A DNA stretch of 64,000 nt, from the NCBI RefSeq assembly GCF_005221325.1, contig NZ_CP039891.1, positions 1-64,000 on the forward strand. Reading direction: 5' to 3'. The position numbers and the translations under genes were made by a program. Origin of the DNA: Agrobacterium tumefaciens. GTDB taxonomy: Bacteria > Pseudomonadota > Alphaproteobacteria > Rhizobiales > Rhizobiaceae. Under the pieces are notes generated by a model, which saw only the letters and a program-made list of their open reading frames with translations, did not search any database and was not told the DNA's origin. Shown here piece after piece: positions 32,547 through 40,715 of this stretch; the first letter of the stretch is position 1, and every line of letters starts with the position of its first letter.

Positions 32547-34364
32547 TCAGGGTGTCGTGACTTTGAGGGCTTCTGCCGCCGCCACATCGTGATGGACAAC
32601 GTCCCATTGTTCCAGGTGCTTGTAGACGATCACCTTGTGTTTCAGCAGCGCGCCATGGGTCTTGCAGAATTCCTCAAGTTGCTCGCGCGACGCAATCATC
32701 TCGACGGACATGGTCAGATCCGGATTGGGGATCTCGAAGCCCTCGTCCTGAAGCTTGCCGCTGTTGGAATATCCGAAATGCGTATGGTGAGCGACGGCAT
32801 TCATGATGCCGGCCGACTTCGCCTGCAGGACCAGTTCCCGGTAGAGCGGCTTCGATCCGAACCAACCGCCCTTGCCGGGCGTCTTCTCACGCGGCTTCAT
32901 ATAGATGCGAACCATGCCGATTTCGGTTGAATGCAGTTTGTGTTGCGTCACGATGATGGGCCTTTCGGTGAGCGTTGCGGTGGTGGCGATCGAGCGGAGA
33001 CGGACCTTGCCTACGAGATCGCCGATGGTCTGAGCCTGCATGTCACGCATGTGTCTGACGGAAATGTCGAAGGGGATGTCGTTGGCGGCGGCCGTCTTTG
33101 GAACGCCGACGCGCTGAGACAAGTAGATGCTGGAATGGCCGCTGCACAGATAGGCAACGAAGCAGGCGACGGCGAGGTAGACCGAGTGGGTCGCGCCAAA
33201 GAGCTCTATCCCCATGATCATGCAGGCCAGCGGCGTATTGGTTGCGCCGGCGAAGACGGCGACAAAACCGAGGGCCGCGAAGAGATCGACCGGAGCACCA
33301 AGAATACCAGCCAGGGCACTACCGAGACCCGCGCCGATGAAAAACAGCGGCGTGACCTCGCCGCCCTTGAAGCCGGCGCTTAACGTGACGATGGTGAATA
33401 GCCCCTTCCAGGCCCAGCTCCAGTAATCGACATGATCCGGACGGAAGAAGCCAAGGATCGTCGCGTCGCCGGGATTGGGGGACCAGACACCCAGACCGAG
33501 ATATTCCCGCGTACCGAGGAGGTAGACGAGGCCCAGCAATATGGCGCTGGCGAGTACCGGACGCAGCGGCGCATAAGGCAGGATCGCCTTGTACGCAGAC
33601 GATGCCAGATGGGAAAGCTCGGCGAAGAAGTGGGCGACAAGGCCAAAAGCCACGCCGGCAATGACGACCTTGAGCAGCAGGACTGCATCAAGGTGGAATC
33701 CCACCGCTTCCCCGACGCCGCCGAGATAGGCGATGGCATATTGGGTGTGGCCGATTCCCCAGGCATGGCAGGTCCAGTCGGCAACGATGGCAGCAAGCAA
33801 GGCAGGCAACAAGGCCTCGTACTGCATGCGTCCGATGGTCAGAACCTCCAGCGCAAAAATCGCGCCGGCGATCGGTGTGCCAAACACAGCGCCGAAGCCT
33901 GCCGCAATGCCAGCCATCAGCAGAATGCGTACGTCGCCAGGCGCCAGCTTGAACGTCTTGCCAAAGGCGCTGGCGAGACTGCCGCCGAGCTGCACCGCGG
34001 TTCCCTCACGACCGGCCGAGCCGCCGACCAAATGGGTGAGCACCGTGGTCACAAGGATGAAGGGCGCCATGCGCAGAGGCACACCGCCACCCGGCTCATG
34101 GATCTGGTCGACAATCAGGTTGTTGCCGCCTTCGGCCGACTTGCCGAATTTCTGGTATGCCCAGACCATGGCAAAGCCTGCGACCGGCATGCCATAGATC
34201 AGCCAGGGAAACTCGAAGCGAAGCTCCGTTGCCCGGTCGAGGCTCCAGAGAAACAGCGCGACGAATGAGCCGACGGCAACAGCCAGCGGAACCACGATTA
34301 CGATCCATTTTGCAAGGCTGCGAACTTGCTGAAACCGAAGACCAAAAAATGCCGAGGACGCCAT
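32547..34364 (-). CDS. CLC-type fluoride/proton antiporter with C-terminal DUF190
   Basis: A 605-residue CLC protein. The first anion-site motif reads GGNNLI (about 79-84) rather than [21 protein letters not shown] (about 117-132) carries the gating Glu, and [21 protein letters not shown] is the third block. GNNLI in place of GSGIP is a mark of the CLC-F fluoride clade. Residues about 485-590 form a DUF190 domain ([23 protein letters not shown]). The ATG has a GGGAG site and follows a fluoride riboswitch. DUF190 often occurs beside crcB, so this fusion strengthens the fluoride assignment. Confidence 0.92.
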   Translation of the reverse strand: MASSAFFGLRFQQVRSLAKWIVIVVPLAVAVGSFVALFLWSLDRATELRFEFPWLIYGMPVAGFAMVWAYQKFGKSAEGGNNLIVDQIHEPGGGVPLRMAPFILVTTVLTHLVGGSAGREGTAVQLGGSLASAFGKTFKLAPGDVRILLMAGIAAGFGAVFGTPIAGAIFALEVLTIGRMQYEALLPALLAAIVADWTCHAWGIGHTQYAIAYLGGVGEAVGFHLDAVLLLKVVIAGVAFGLVAHFFAELSHLASSAYKAILPYAPLRPVLASAILLGLVYLLGTREYLGLGVWSPNPGDATILGFFRPDHVDYWSWAWKGLFTIVTLSAGFKGGEVTPLFFIGAGLGSALAGILGAPVDLFAALGFVAVFAGATNTPLACMIMGIELFGATHSVYLAVACFVAYLCSGHSSIYLSQRVGVPKTAAANDIPFDISVRHMRDMQAQTIGDLVGKVRLRSIATTATLTERPIIVTQHKLHSTEIGMVRIYMKPREKTPGKGGWFGSKPLYRELVLQAKSAGIMNAVAHHTHFGYSNSGKLQDEGFEIPNPDLTMSVEMIASREQLEEFCKTHGALLKHKVIVYKHLEQWDVVHHDVAAAEALKVTTP

Positions 34365-34451
34365 CAGTTGGACGCTCCCGCAGATTCACATTTCATCTTG
34401 GAAGACAGGTACATTCTGGTCACGACTCTACTCCTTCGCGTGTTGCGCGTT

Positions 34452-34520
34452 GAGTAGGAGTCATCAGCTTCGCCAGGGAAGCGGTTCGGCGTAATGCCCG
34501 GCAGAATCCATTACCGTTGC
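34452..34520 (-). promoter_or_regulatory. Fluoride riboswitch (crcB motif)
   Basis: Reading the minus strand, GGTAATGGATTC, then GCATTACGCCG, AACCGCTTC, GCGAAGC and finally TGATGACTCCTACT reproduce the order of conserved blocks of the crcB-motif RNA. The invariant AACCGC with its GC hairpin and the terminal GATG-n-CnCCTAC are both present. It begins just after the predicted transcription start and precedes a CLC-F/crcB operon. In known cases fluoride binding turns expression on. Confidence 0.88.
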
Positions 34521-34524
34521 AACT

Positions 34525-34554
34525 TTAATACTCAGTCGAAATGAGCACTGTCAA
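34525..34554 (-). promoter_or_regulatory. Promoter of the fluoride operon
   Basis: A consensus -35 TTGACA (34549-34554) and -10 TATTAA (34525-34530) are 18 bp apart on the minus strand. Transcription would start near 34518, at the riboswitch 5' edge. Confidence 0.8.
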
Positions 34555-34580
34555 TCCCGCTCACATGGAGAGCGGGATTG
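34552..34580. repeat. Inverted repeat over the -35 of the fluoride promoter
   Basis: CAATCCCGCTC-N7-GAGCGGGATTG has perfect 11-bp arms. One arm includes the first bases of the -35 box. It may be an operator or a bidirectional terminator for nhaA; no T-run follows. A second small palindrome (TTCCGCA-N4-TGCGGAA, 34661-34678) lies between it and the nhaA stop. Confidence 0.6.
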
Positions 34581-34710
34581 CTTGGCACCTGGCCACATTT
34601 TTCATCCTGAATGCAGTTCGAGAAGGGGTGCCGTTTATCTTGGCATCCATTGGCGCGATGTTCCGCATGCGTGCGGAATCGGGAGAAGTTCGCGGAAAAG
34701 CCATCGCCAC

Positions 34711-35904
34711 TCAGGCTGCACGCCTCGCTCGACGCCCCGAAACAGTCAGAAAGACCGCACCCAAAAGACCGGACACAAGCGACCCCATCAGGATCCCGAT
34801 CTTGACGTGATCTTGGACAACTGGATCGCTGAACGCCAGCAGGCCGATGAAAAGGGACATCGTAAACCCGATTCCACACAGCAGGGCCACGCCGGTCATC
34901 TGACCCCAACTGGCGCTCGCAGGAAGATCGGCCAATCCCAGTCTTACAAGGACTGCCACCGTTCCCAGAACGCCGACCAGCTTTCCGAGTAACAAACCGG
35001 CCGCTACGCCCATAGTGAGCGGCTCTTCGAAGACCGACATCGAAACACCCGCAAACGAAACACCTGCGTTGGCAAAGCCAAAGATCGGCACGATGGCGAA
35101 GGCGACCGGCTTGTGCAACAGGTGTTCGAGCCTGTGCAGAGGTGACTCATCATGTGTGGCTTCCGGCGCCCCGGGCGTCAGCTTCAGCGGTATCGTCAGC
35201 GCCAGCAGGACGCCAGCAAGGGTGGCATGTACGCCTGATGCGAAAACCAGCACCCACAGCACCGCGCCAAGCACAAGATAAGGCCACAGAGATTTCACAC
35301 CCATGCGGTTGAAGATGATCAGATTTCCAACGACGATGCCCGCGCCCGCCAATGCGAGCAGGTTCAGTTCCGCAGTATAGAAGAGAGCGATAACCACAAC
35401 AGCGCCGAGATCGTCGATGATGGCCAGGGCCGCCAGAAATATCTTCAGCGATGCGGGAACACGATTGCCGAAAAGCGAAAGGACCCCAAGAGCAAAGGCG
35501 ATATCGGTTGCGGTCGGGATCGCCCAACCACGGATAGCTGTCGGGTCACTCCAGTTGAAGTAGAGGTAAAACAGCGCCGGAAACAGCATGCCTCCTGCAG
35601 CCGCCGCGCCTGGCAAGACGCGCCGGCTCCAGCTCGAAAGCTGTCCGTCGAGCATCTCGCGTTTGATCTCCAGGCCGACGAGCAGGAAGAAGACGGCCAT
35701 CAAGGCGTCATTGATCCAGTGCTGGACGCTCAGCGGGCCGACGTAGATGTGTAATACATGGAAGTAGCCCTCAGCCAGTGGCGAGTTGGCCGTGGCGATG
35801 GCCAAAACAGCAACTGCCATCAAGATGATGCCACCCGATGCTTCATTGTCGAGGAATTGACGAAGAGTAGAATGAATGCGGCCCTTGGAAAATGTCGAAG
35901 ACAT
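34711..35904 (-). CDS. nhaA: NhaA Na+/H+ antiporter
   Basis: A 12-helix sodium/proton antiporter of 397 residues starting at the ATG at 35904, with AAGGAG 9 bp upstream. The paired aspartates of the ion site are in [20 protein letters not shown] (about 150-169). [20 protein letters not shown] and [21 protein letters not shown] are standard NhaA blocks. NhaA genes are sometimes controlled by fluoride riboswitches. Here it has its own start region 350 bp upstream of the riboswitch operon, on the same strand, without a visible riboswitch of its own. Confidence 0.95.
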   Translation of the reverse strand: MSSTFSKGRIHSTLRQFLDNEASGGIILMAVAVLAIATANSPLAEGYFHVLHIYVGPLSVQHWINDALMAVFFLLVGLEIKREMLDGQLSSWSRRVLPGAAAAGGMLFPALFYLYFNWSDPTAIRGWAIPTATDIAFALGVLSLFGNRVPASLKIFLAALAIIDDLGAVVVIALFYTAELNLLALAGAGIVVGNLIIFNRMGVKSLWPYLVLGAVLWVLVFASGVHATLAGVLLALTIPLKLTPGAPEATHDESPLHRLEHLLHKPVAFAIVPIFGFANAGVSFAGVSMSVFEEPLTMGVAAGLLLGKLVGVLGTVAVLVRLGLADLPASASWGQMTGVALLCGIGFTMSLFIGLLAFSDPVVQDHVKIGILMGSLVSGLLGAVFLTVSGRRARRAA

Positions 35905-35991
35905 GGGTTCGCGCTCCTTGTGAGAGGTTGATCGAAGTCTCCGTCGATTTCGGGGGAAGCCCGCAGCGCACGCAGCACGCACTGTAAGGTT

Positions 35992-36873
35992 TTAAACTAG
36001 GTCATTTGCCCAACGATTTCCAGTAGTTTCGGCCCTATAAGGACTTGGCCAAACAGGATTATCGTCATCAAGCATTATTCGTTCGCAAACGCGATCTGCA
36101 AGCTTTTCGAAGCATCGGATGCGCATCGAGCTGGAAAGCTTGAGTAACGAACCGGAAGTATGGGTCATCACCAGCGTGGGAATCTGCAGCAATCGTGCAA
36201 GGAAAACGCGCCGATGTTCTGGAGTGACGCTGGCCCTGCGGCACATCTGATCGATGCGACAATCCACCAGTTGCGCTGCAACGCTGATGATGACCCTTGA
36301 CGCCCTGCGCAAATCGAAACCGCAGTGGGCGCAAATATGCTGTGGGACGAGTTTGCTTTGAGCGTAGGCTTCGATACGTCGTTGGCAGGATGGGCACCGG
36401 TCGCGCAATCCGGAGCGGTGGTCGCCGCAAGATACTTTAGTGGCCAAACGCCAGCTGCGGCGAAAATATGGATGCTCATCACCAGCCAGGCATCGGGGAC
36501 AAAACTGCAGCCAGGTTGAAGTCCCGCGCCGACCGCTGTTGCGTAGCGGCAACAAGAGCTCCGTCGGCAGGTCCCTCGACAGGGCCATTGCATGGATCTG
36601 ATGGTGGGATACGCCGGTATTTGCACACAGCAGGTTTTTGACGTCGTTCGATGGCCTGAGGTCGATGGATGGCGACCACATGCCAGATCCAAGTCCGAGG
36701 ACGCGGGCGAATCCACTTGGTGCAACACCGTTGGCATAAGCAAGACGGTGCAGCCAGCTCGACAGCAATTCGTCGGTTTGCGGTAAGACGTCGATGGGCC
36801 ATTGCTCGGAAACGACGTGACGATATCTCTGTAGTACGCTGATTGTCGGGATGCCCGCGCCGCCCATCGTCAT
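35992..36873 (-). CDS. tniQ: TniQ transposition/target-selection protein
   Basis: A TniQ-family protein of 293 residues. It has the N-terminal DELLSSWLHRLAYANGV block (about 34-50) and zinc-binding cysteines in CPRCLAGDEHPYFRRSW, CGDHR, CPSC and CAHCGF (about 124-184). In Tn5053/Tn402 and Tn7 relatives TniQ works with TniB and TniA in target selection. It is coupled to tniB by a 4-bp overlap. No resolvase gene (tniR) follows, unlike Tn5053. Confidence 0.9.
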   Translation of the reverse strand: MTMGGAGIPTISVLQRYRHVVSEQWPIDVLPQTDELLSSWLHRLAYANGVAPSGFARVLGLGSGMWSPSIDLRPSNDVKNLLCANTGVSHHQIHAMALSRDLPTELLLPLRNSGRRGTSTWLQFCPRCLAGDEHPYFRRSWRLATKVSCGDHRSGLRDRCPSCQRRIEAYAQSKLVPQHICAHCGFDLRRASRVIISVAAQLVDCRIDQMCRRASVTPEHRRVFLARLLQIPTLVMTHTSGSLLKLSSSMRIRCFEKLADRVCERIMLDDDNPVWPSPYRAETTGNRWANDLV

Positions 36874-37748
36874 AACAGGTTGTCGCGCAAAGACGGATTG
36901 CGCCGCTGCGAAATTGGTATGTGCCGCAGTTCAACGATGCCCGCCTTAGTGATACGTTCGGTTCCCGATTGCACCGCCGCGACGGCCGCCTTTGTGATGA
37001 TGGTGATGGTCTCGCCTATCAAACCTTCCGATAGACTGAATAAAAGTCGTGCCGACGGCTCGCTGGACAGATCCGAGATCCTGGCAAGAGGCAACGCCGC
37101 TTCGAGGCTGTCGAGCAACATCAAATAGCGCTCGTCGTATTGCCATCGCGGGACCGAGACCAGATCAAAACGGCTTGCCATCTCGCTGGTGGCATTGAGA
37201 AAGTCATAGACGGATACGTCCCCAATCAGCACCGGGGAGATGTCATACTGGCGACCGATCCGTCGCAGGAACGCAAAAATCGCCTCGACGTCGCGTGTTC
37301 TTCCGCGCAGTGCGTTGTGAAACTCGTCGAAGATCAACACCCTTGGTTTGAGACTTGCCAGCAAGTGATCCAGCTGTTCCGCCTTGCGGCTCACATTCCA
37401 AATATCGCCGCCGGGCGCGCGGAGTGCCTGGAGAATGCTGGCATAGAAATGGCCGAGCCCCGCCCCCTCGCGCGTCTGGACCATCCAAAGCCTTTGCTGG
37501 ACAGATGTTCGCAGATGTTCGACGGCAAACCGCTCGGCGATCATCGTTTTGCCATTGGCATAGGGGCCGACCAGCATCAGGCCTTGGGTTCGCAATGACG
37601 GCGGTCTTGAGAGCAGTTCGGTGAGCCGTCGATGGCTGTCTTGTGCAACCTGATGCCCGATCCAGCGCGGGGCACGGATGTAGGCGATCCGCTCATCCTG
37701 GTCGCGCTCAAGATAGGGTCGGACATGGTCGAGCAGATGTTCCGACAT
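36870..37748 (-). CDS. tniB: TniB, AAA+ ATPase of the transposon
   Basis: A 292-residue AAA+ ATPase. It has Walker A GPYANGKT (about 62-69), Walker B VLIFDEFHN (about 136-144) and an arginine-rich sensor region. TniB-type proteins form filaments on target DNA and recruit the TniA transposase. N-terminal APRWIGHQVAQDSHRRLTELLSRPP is the family's lead segment. It lies 6 bp after tniA and overlaps tniQ by 4 bp. Confidence 0.93.
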   Translation of the reverse strand: MSEHLLDHVRPYLERDQDERIAYIRAPRWIGHQVAQDSHRRLTELLSRPPSLRTQGLMLVGPYANGKTMIAERFAVEHLRTSVQQRLWMVQTREGAGLGHFYASILQALRAPGGDIWNVSRKAEQLDHLLASLKPRVLIFDEFHNALRGRTRDVEAIFAFLRRIGRQYDISPVLIGDVSVYDFLNATSEMASRFDLVSVPRWQYDERYLMLLDSLEAALPLARISDLSSEPSARLLFSLSEGLIGETITIITKAAVAAVQSGTERITKAGIVELRHIPISQRRNPSLRDNLL

Positions 37749-37754
37749 GTCGTG

Positions 37755-39407
37755 CTACCAGTCTTCGACCGGTAGTCGGCTTTTCTGGCGGCCGGGATGA
37801 GGTGAGATTACGGGCGCTTTCGCCTGCATGGCGGCAAAAGGCTTCTGCGACGCACCCGCATGGATGCCGCGGACAGCATTTCGCAACTGGCTCCTGGACG
37901 GTTTCGCAGTCTCGACTATGGAAGCGATCTCGCGGCGAAACTCCACCTTTTCAACGCTTGAGCGGTGGTTTGCCTCGCGCTGACGGGCGCGCTCAGCCTC
38001 ATGTTCCCAAAGTGTCAGTGATGCAAGTCTGCCATCACGCCGCTCGACAGGCCGAAACTGCCTGGATTCCGGATCCCGGACATAGATATGGCTGATGTCC
38101 CGAGGATCATATCTTACGTCCAGCTTTCCGAGCCGGTCTCGCTGCGGGATGAGGCCGCCAAGCCATGACGCATAGTAATGCACAGCAAACATGCTGATCC
38201 CCTGCGGCGACAATCTTCTTTCCGTACCCGGCAGAAACGACAACAAAACAGTGTGTGGATCGTCATTGAAGCGCGGCAAAGCTGCGTCGTTGCGCTGCCA
38301 CTCCGTATTCGGCACCCTCAGTGTCTTGGTGTTTTCCTGCCGGTTGTGATCAAGGACGGCCAGCGCAACGCACCGCTCCAGGTCCGCGAAACCGAGACAG
38401 GCACGCCGTTCCGAGGGATAGTCATCGCGATCAACCACGGACCGTCCGGTCGAACCGCGATAGGTGGCGAGGATAGCGTTGAGCTTGCCCAGCAGCCGTT
38501 CGACCACGCCGCCTTGATGCACCCTTCCCCGATCACGATATCGAATGCGGATGCCATAATCGTCGCAGCCACGCTGGAAAGCGTTCCCCTTGAATTCCAT
38601 CGCCGAGTCGGTGACGAGCACTCGAGGCCTGCCGAAAGTCGACCAGGCGTGGGCAAGGTTACGGTTGGCAAGCCATTCGTCCTTCGGGCACATCGCCTGG
38701 GCGACGCATAGTCCGACCGACAGGACAGACGGTTTCTCCAAAGTCAGGCAGAAACCCAGAATAACGCGTGATGCCACATCGGTCACTATCGTGAGATAAG
38801 GACGACCGACAAATACGCCAGCCCCGTCAACGACCTCCACGAAATTGATATCGGCCGGAGTATGATCGATCTGGCAAACGTCTAGCGGATTGGTTGCGTG
38901 AATATATCCTGGTCGAGGCCTCAGCCGGAGCAGGTGTTTCGGATTGGCTGACCGTTTCTTGGCGATCTCTTCAGCGGTAAACAGCATCGGGATACGTCGG
39001 GCAACGGTAACGTATGACGGCTGTGCCAACCCGGCTTCTTCGCAGCGAGCCCGGATTTCGGCCACAACCGGGGCAAGGGGCGGAGCTTCCAGTGTCAGCC
39101 ATTGCTCGCGCAGCGTTGTTACTATGATTGCTTCAAGTTTCTCTGACAGCCGTTTCCGGCGGCTGTTTGCGGTGCGGGGGAGTAAGGCAGTTACCGTCCT
39201 GTCCATGCGATAGCGGACGAGGAGATTGTAGATTTGCCGCCGCGTCAGTCGCAGTTCGACCGCCGCGCGCGAGATGGCAGGCTGCTTCGGCCCGATGCCA
39301 TCAAGGATCTTATCCAGTTCCTGGGCAATGCGAAGTGCAGCCGACCAATGCTCATCTGAGATCGCGCGTGTCGCCGGCAGTCCCTGGTCATGTAATCGCT
39401 TTGGCAT
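37755..39407 (-). CDS. tniA: TniA, DDE transposase
   Basis: A 550-residue DDE-family transposase. An N-terminal helix-turn-helix (SRAAVELRLTRRQIYNLLVRYR, about 46-67) is followed by the catalytic core: first Asp in VCQIDHTPADI (about 176-186), second Asp in VLVTDSAMEFKG (about 255-266) and Glu in GGVVERLLGKLN (about 299-310). A Mu-transposase-like C-terminal domain (about 400-470) follows. It cuts the transposon ends and joins them to target DNA. The gene is full length. Confidence 0.95.
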   Translation of the reverse strand: MPKRLHDQGLPATRAISDEHWSAALRIAQELDKILDGIGPKQPAISRAAVELRLTRRQIYNLLVRYRMDRTVTALLPRTANSRRKRLSEKLEAIIVTTLREQWLTLEAPPLAPVVAEIRARCEEAGLAQPSYVTVARRIPMLFTAEEIAKKRSANPKHLLRLRPRPGYIHATNPLDVCQIDHTPADINFVEVVDGAGVFVGRPYLTIVTDVASRVILGFCLTLEKPSVLSVGLCVAQAMCPKDEWLANRNLAHAWSTFGRPRVLVTDSAMEFKGNAFQRGCDDYGIRIRYRDRGRVHQGGVVERLLGKLNAILATYRGSTGRSVVDRDDYPSERRACLGFADLERCVALAVLDHNRQENTKTLRVPNTEWQRNDAALPRFNDDPHTVLLSFLPGTERRLSPQGISMFAVHYYASWLGGLIPQRDRLGKLDVRYDPRDISHIYVRDPESRQFRPVERRDGRLASLTLWEHEAERARQREANHRSSVEKVEFRREIASIVETAKPSRSQLRNAVRGIHAGASQKPFAAMQAKAPVISPHPGRQKSRLPVEDW

Positions 39408-39525
39408 GGGTAGACCTCGCTGAAATTCTTAGCGAAAAATCTACTCAAATCTATCGCCTAACCCTAACGCCTGTATGACAATTTGCGATTTGCAAAATTA
39501 AACCAAAACCCACACCGGTGTCGCT
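39408..39525. other. Junction between tniA and the DUF1612 gene
   Basis: Contains the candidate transposon terminus (39480 inward), then AT-rich ATTTGCGATTTGCAAAATTA and about 25 bp that lead without a ribosome site into the DUF1612 frame. The frame of that gene stays open back to a TAA at 39499-39501, so the true junction with older DNA lies somewhere in 39480-39526. Confidence 0.45.
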
Positions 39526-40587
39526 TTGACCCGTCTCGACGAGCGCATCGCCCGTTCACCGGTCGGCGCAGGCTTCCTCGAGCGAACCCATTTTACCGAT
39601 GCCTGTGCCTCGCTGTGGATCGACGGCGAACTGGTCCATCTCGAAGACCTCGTCCTCCACGACGCCACTCGCGATATTCGCACACCCACCCATGAGCTGA
39701 CCATCGCCCGCGACGTTCTCCGAACCCGCCGCCGAATTGCCTCGCACGCGCCGGATTGGGCGTTATCGGCAGAGGGTATCCGAACTTTGCGACAGACGTC
39801 TGACATCAATTCCGTCGGCGCTGACGCGGTGGAGCCCGGCGGCGTCACTCGGCCCGCGGTCGCCATCGATTCGGAAGGGGAGGGGGAAGATGGGGATGTC
39901 TTGGAGGATCTGTCTGGCGTAGACTATGCCGCCATCGATGCGTTGCTGGCGCGATCGGAAGCGGCGATCGAACAGGCGAAGCGGCCCGGGCGCGCTGACT
40001 CCCGCGAACGAGACGCTCTCGTCTATGATCTCGACTGGGACGAGGATGCGCGGCTGGAGGAATGGCGCGGCGTGCTGCGCCAGGCTGAACATCTGCCGGC
40101 GGTGCTACAAGCGATCGTTGCCCTCGATGGCTGGAACGAACTTTCCGTCCTGCAGCACGCGCCCTGGCTCGGCCGGCTGTTTGCCGCCTCCATCCTGCGC
40201 CAGGCAGGTATCACGACAGGCGCCCATATCGCCGCCATCAATCTCGGACTGAAAACCATTCCCGTAGCTCGGCGCCGGCACCGTGATCGGGAGACCCGGT
40301 TGCTCGCCATTGCTCATGGGCTGATCGCGGCCGCCGAGATCGGACTGAAAGAACATGACCGGCTGGCATTGGCCCGGACACTGTTCGAGCGAAAACTGGA
40401 CGGGCGGCGGATGTCTTCAAAACTGCCGGAGCTGGTCGAACTCGTCATGGCAAAGCCGTTGGTGTCGGCAGGGATGGTCGAAAAGGCGCTCGGGGTCACG
40501 CCGCAGGCGGCGCGGCGGATCGTTTTGGAACTCGGCTTGAGGGAGATGACGGGGAGGGGGAGGTTTCGGGCGTGGGGAATAATATAG
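39526..40587 (+). CDS. DUF1612/helix-turn-helix protein (RHE_PE00001 family), probably 5'-truncated
   Basis: A 353-residue protein of a rhizobial family with a DUF1612 region and a C-terminal helix-turn-helix ([42 protein letters not shown]). The match starts abruptly at [30 protein letters not shown]. Relatives I recall have 20-30 more residues before ARLDERL. The TTG start has no ribosome site and lies at the edge of the transposon, so the 5' end was probably lost. Relatives sit next to DUF1403 and ScpB genes, which here lie 29 kb away. Function unknown. Confidence 0.72.
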   Translation: MTRLDERIARSPVGAGFLERTHFTDACASLWIDGELVHLEDLVLHDATRDIRTPTHELTIARDVLRTRRRIASHAPDWALSAEGIRTLRQTSDINSVGADAVEPGGVTRPAVAIDSEGEGEDGDVLEDLSGVDYAAIDALLARSEAAIEQAKRPGRADSRERDALVYDLDWDEDARLEEWRGVLRQAEHLPAVLQAIVALDGWNELSVLQHAPWLGRLFAASILRQAGITTGAHIAAINLGLKTIPVARRRHRDRETRLLAIAHGLIAAAEIGLKEHDRLALARTLFERKLDGRRMSSKLPELVELVMAKPLVSAGMVEKALGVTPQAARRIVLELGLREMTGRGRFRAWGII

Positions 40588-40715
40588 TTCGAGAGCGCGG
40601 CAGCATTTTGATTTGGAAATCGTCGTGAAGGCAAGCTGGCATCATCCTAGATGTTTTCCACTGATCAGCGTCTGGAAGCCATTGCGGCTGGCATGGGTGG
40701 GCTTATATTAACGCA

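Larger units (their letters stand above)
35992..39480 (-). mobile_element. TniA-TniB-TniQ transposon core and probable right end
   Basis: Three intact transposition genes in the order tniA-tniB-tniQ define a Tn7-related (Tn5053/Tn402-like) transposon. Reading inward from 39480, the minus strand begins TGTCATACAGGCG. This fits the TGT-start ends of the group and lies 73 bp upstream of tniA. The ion-resistance genes continue leftward from tniQ, so they are likely cargo. The left end was not found, so only the core is delimited here. Confidence 0.75.

Noticed and set aside
32931..33383. 150-codon plus-strand open frame inside the CLC-F gene
   Set aside because: Shadow of the antiporter frame; no ribosome site or motif.
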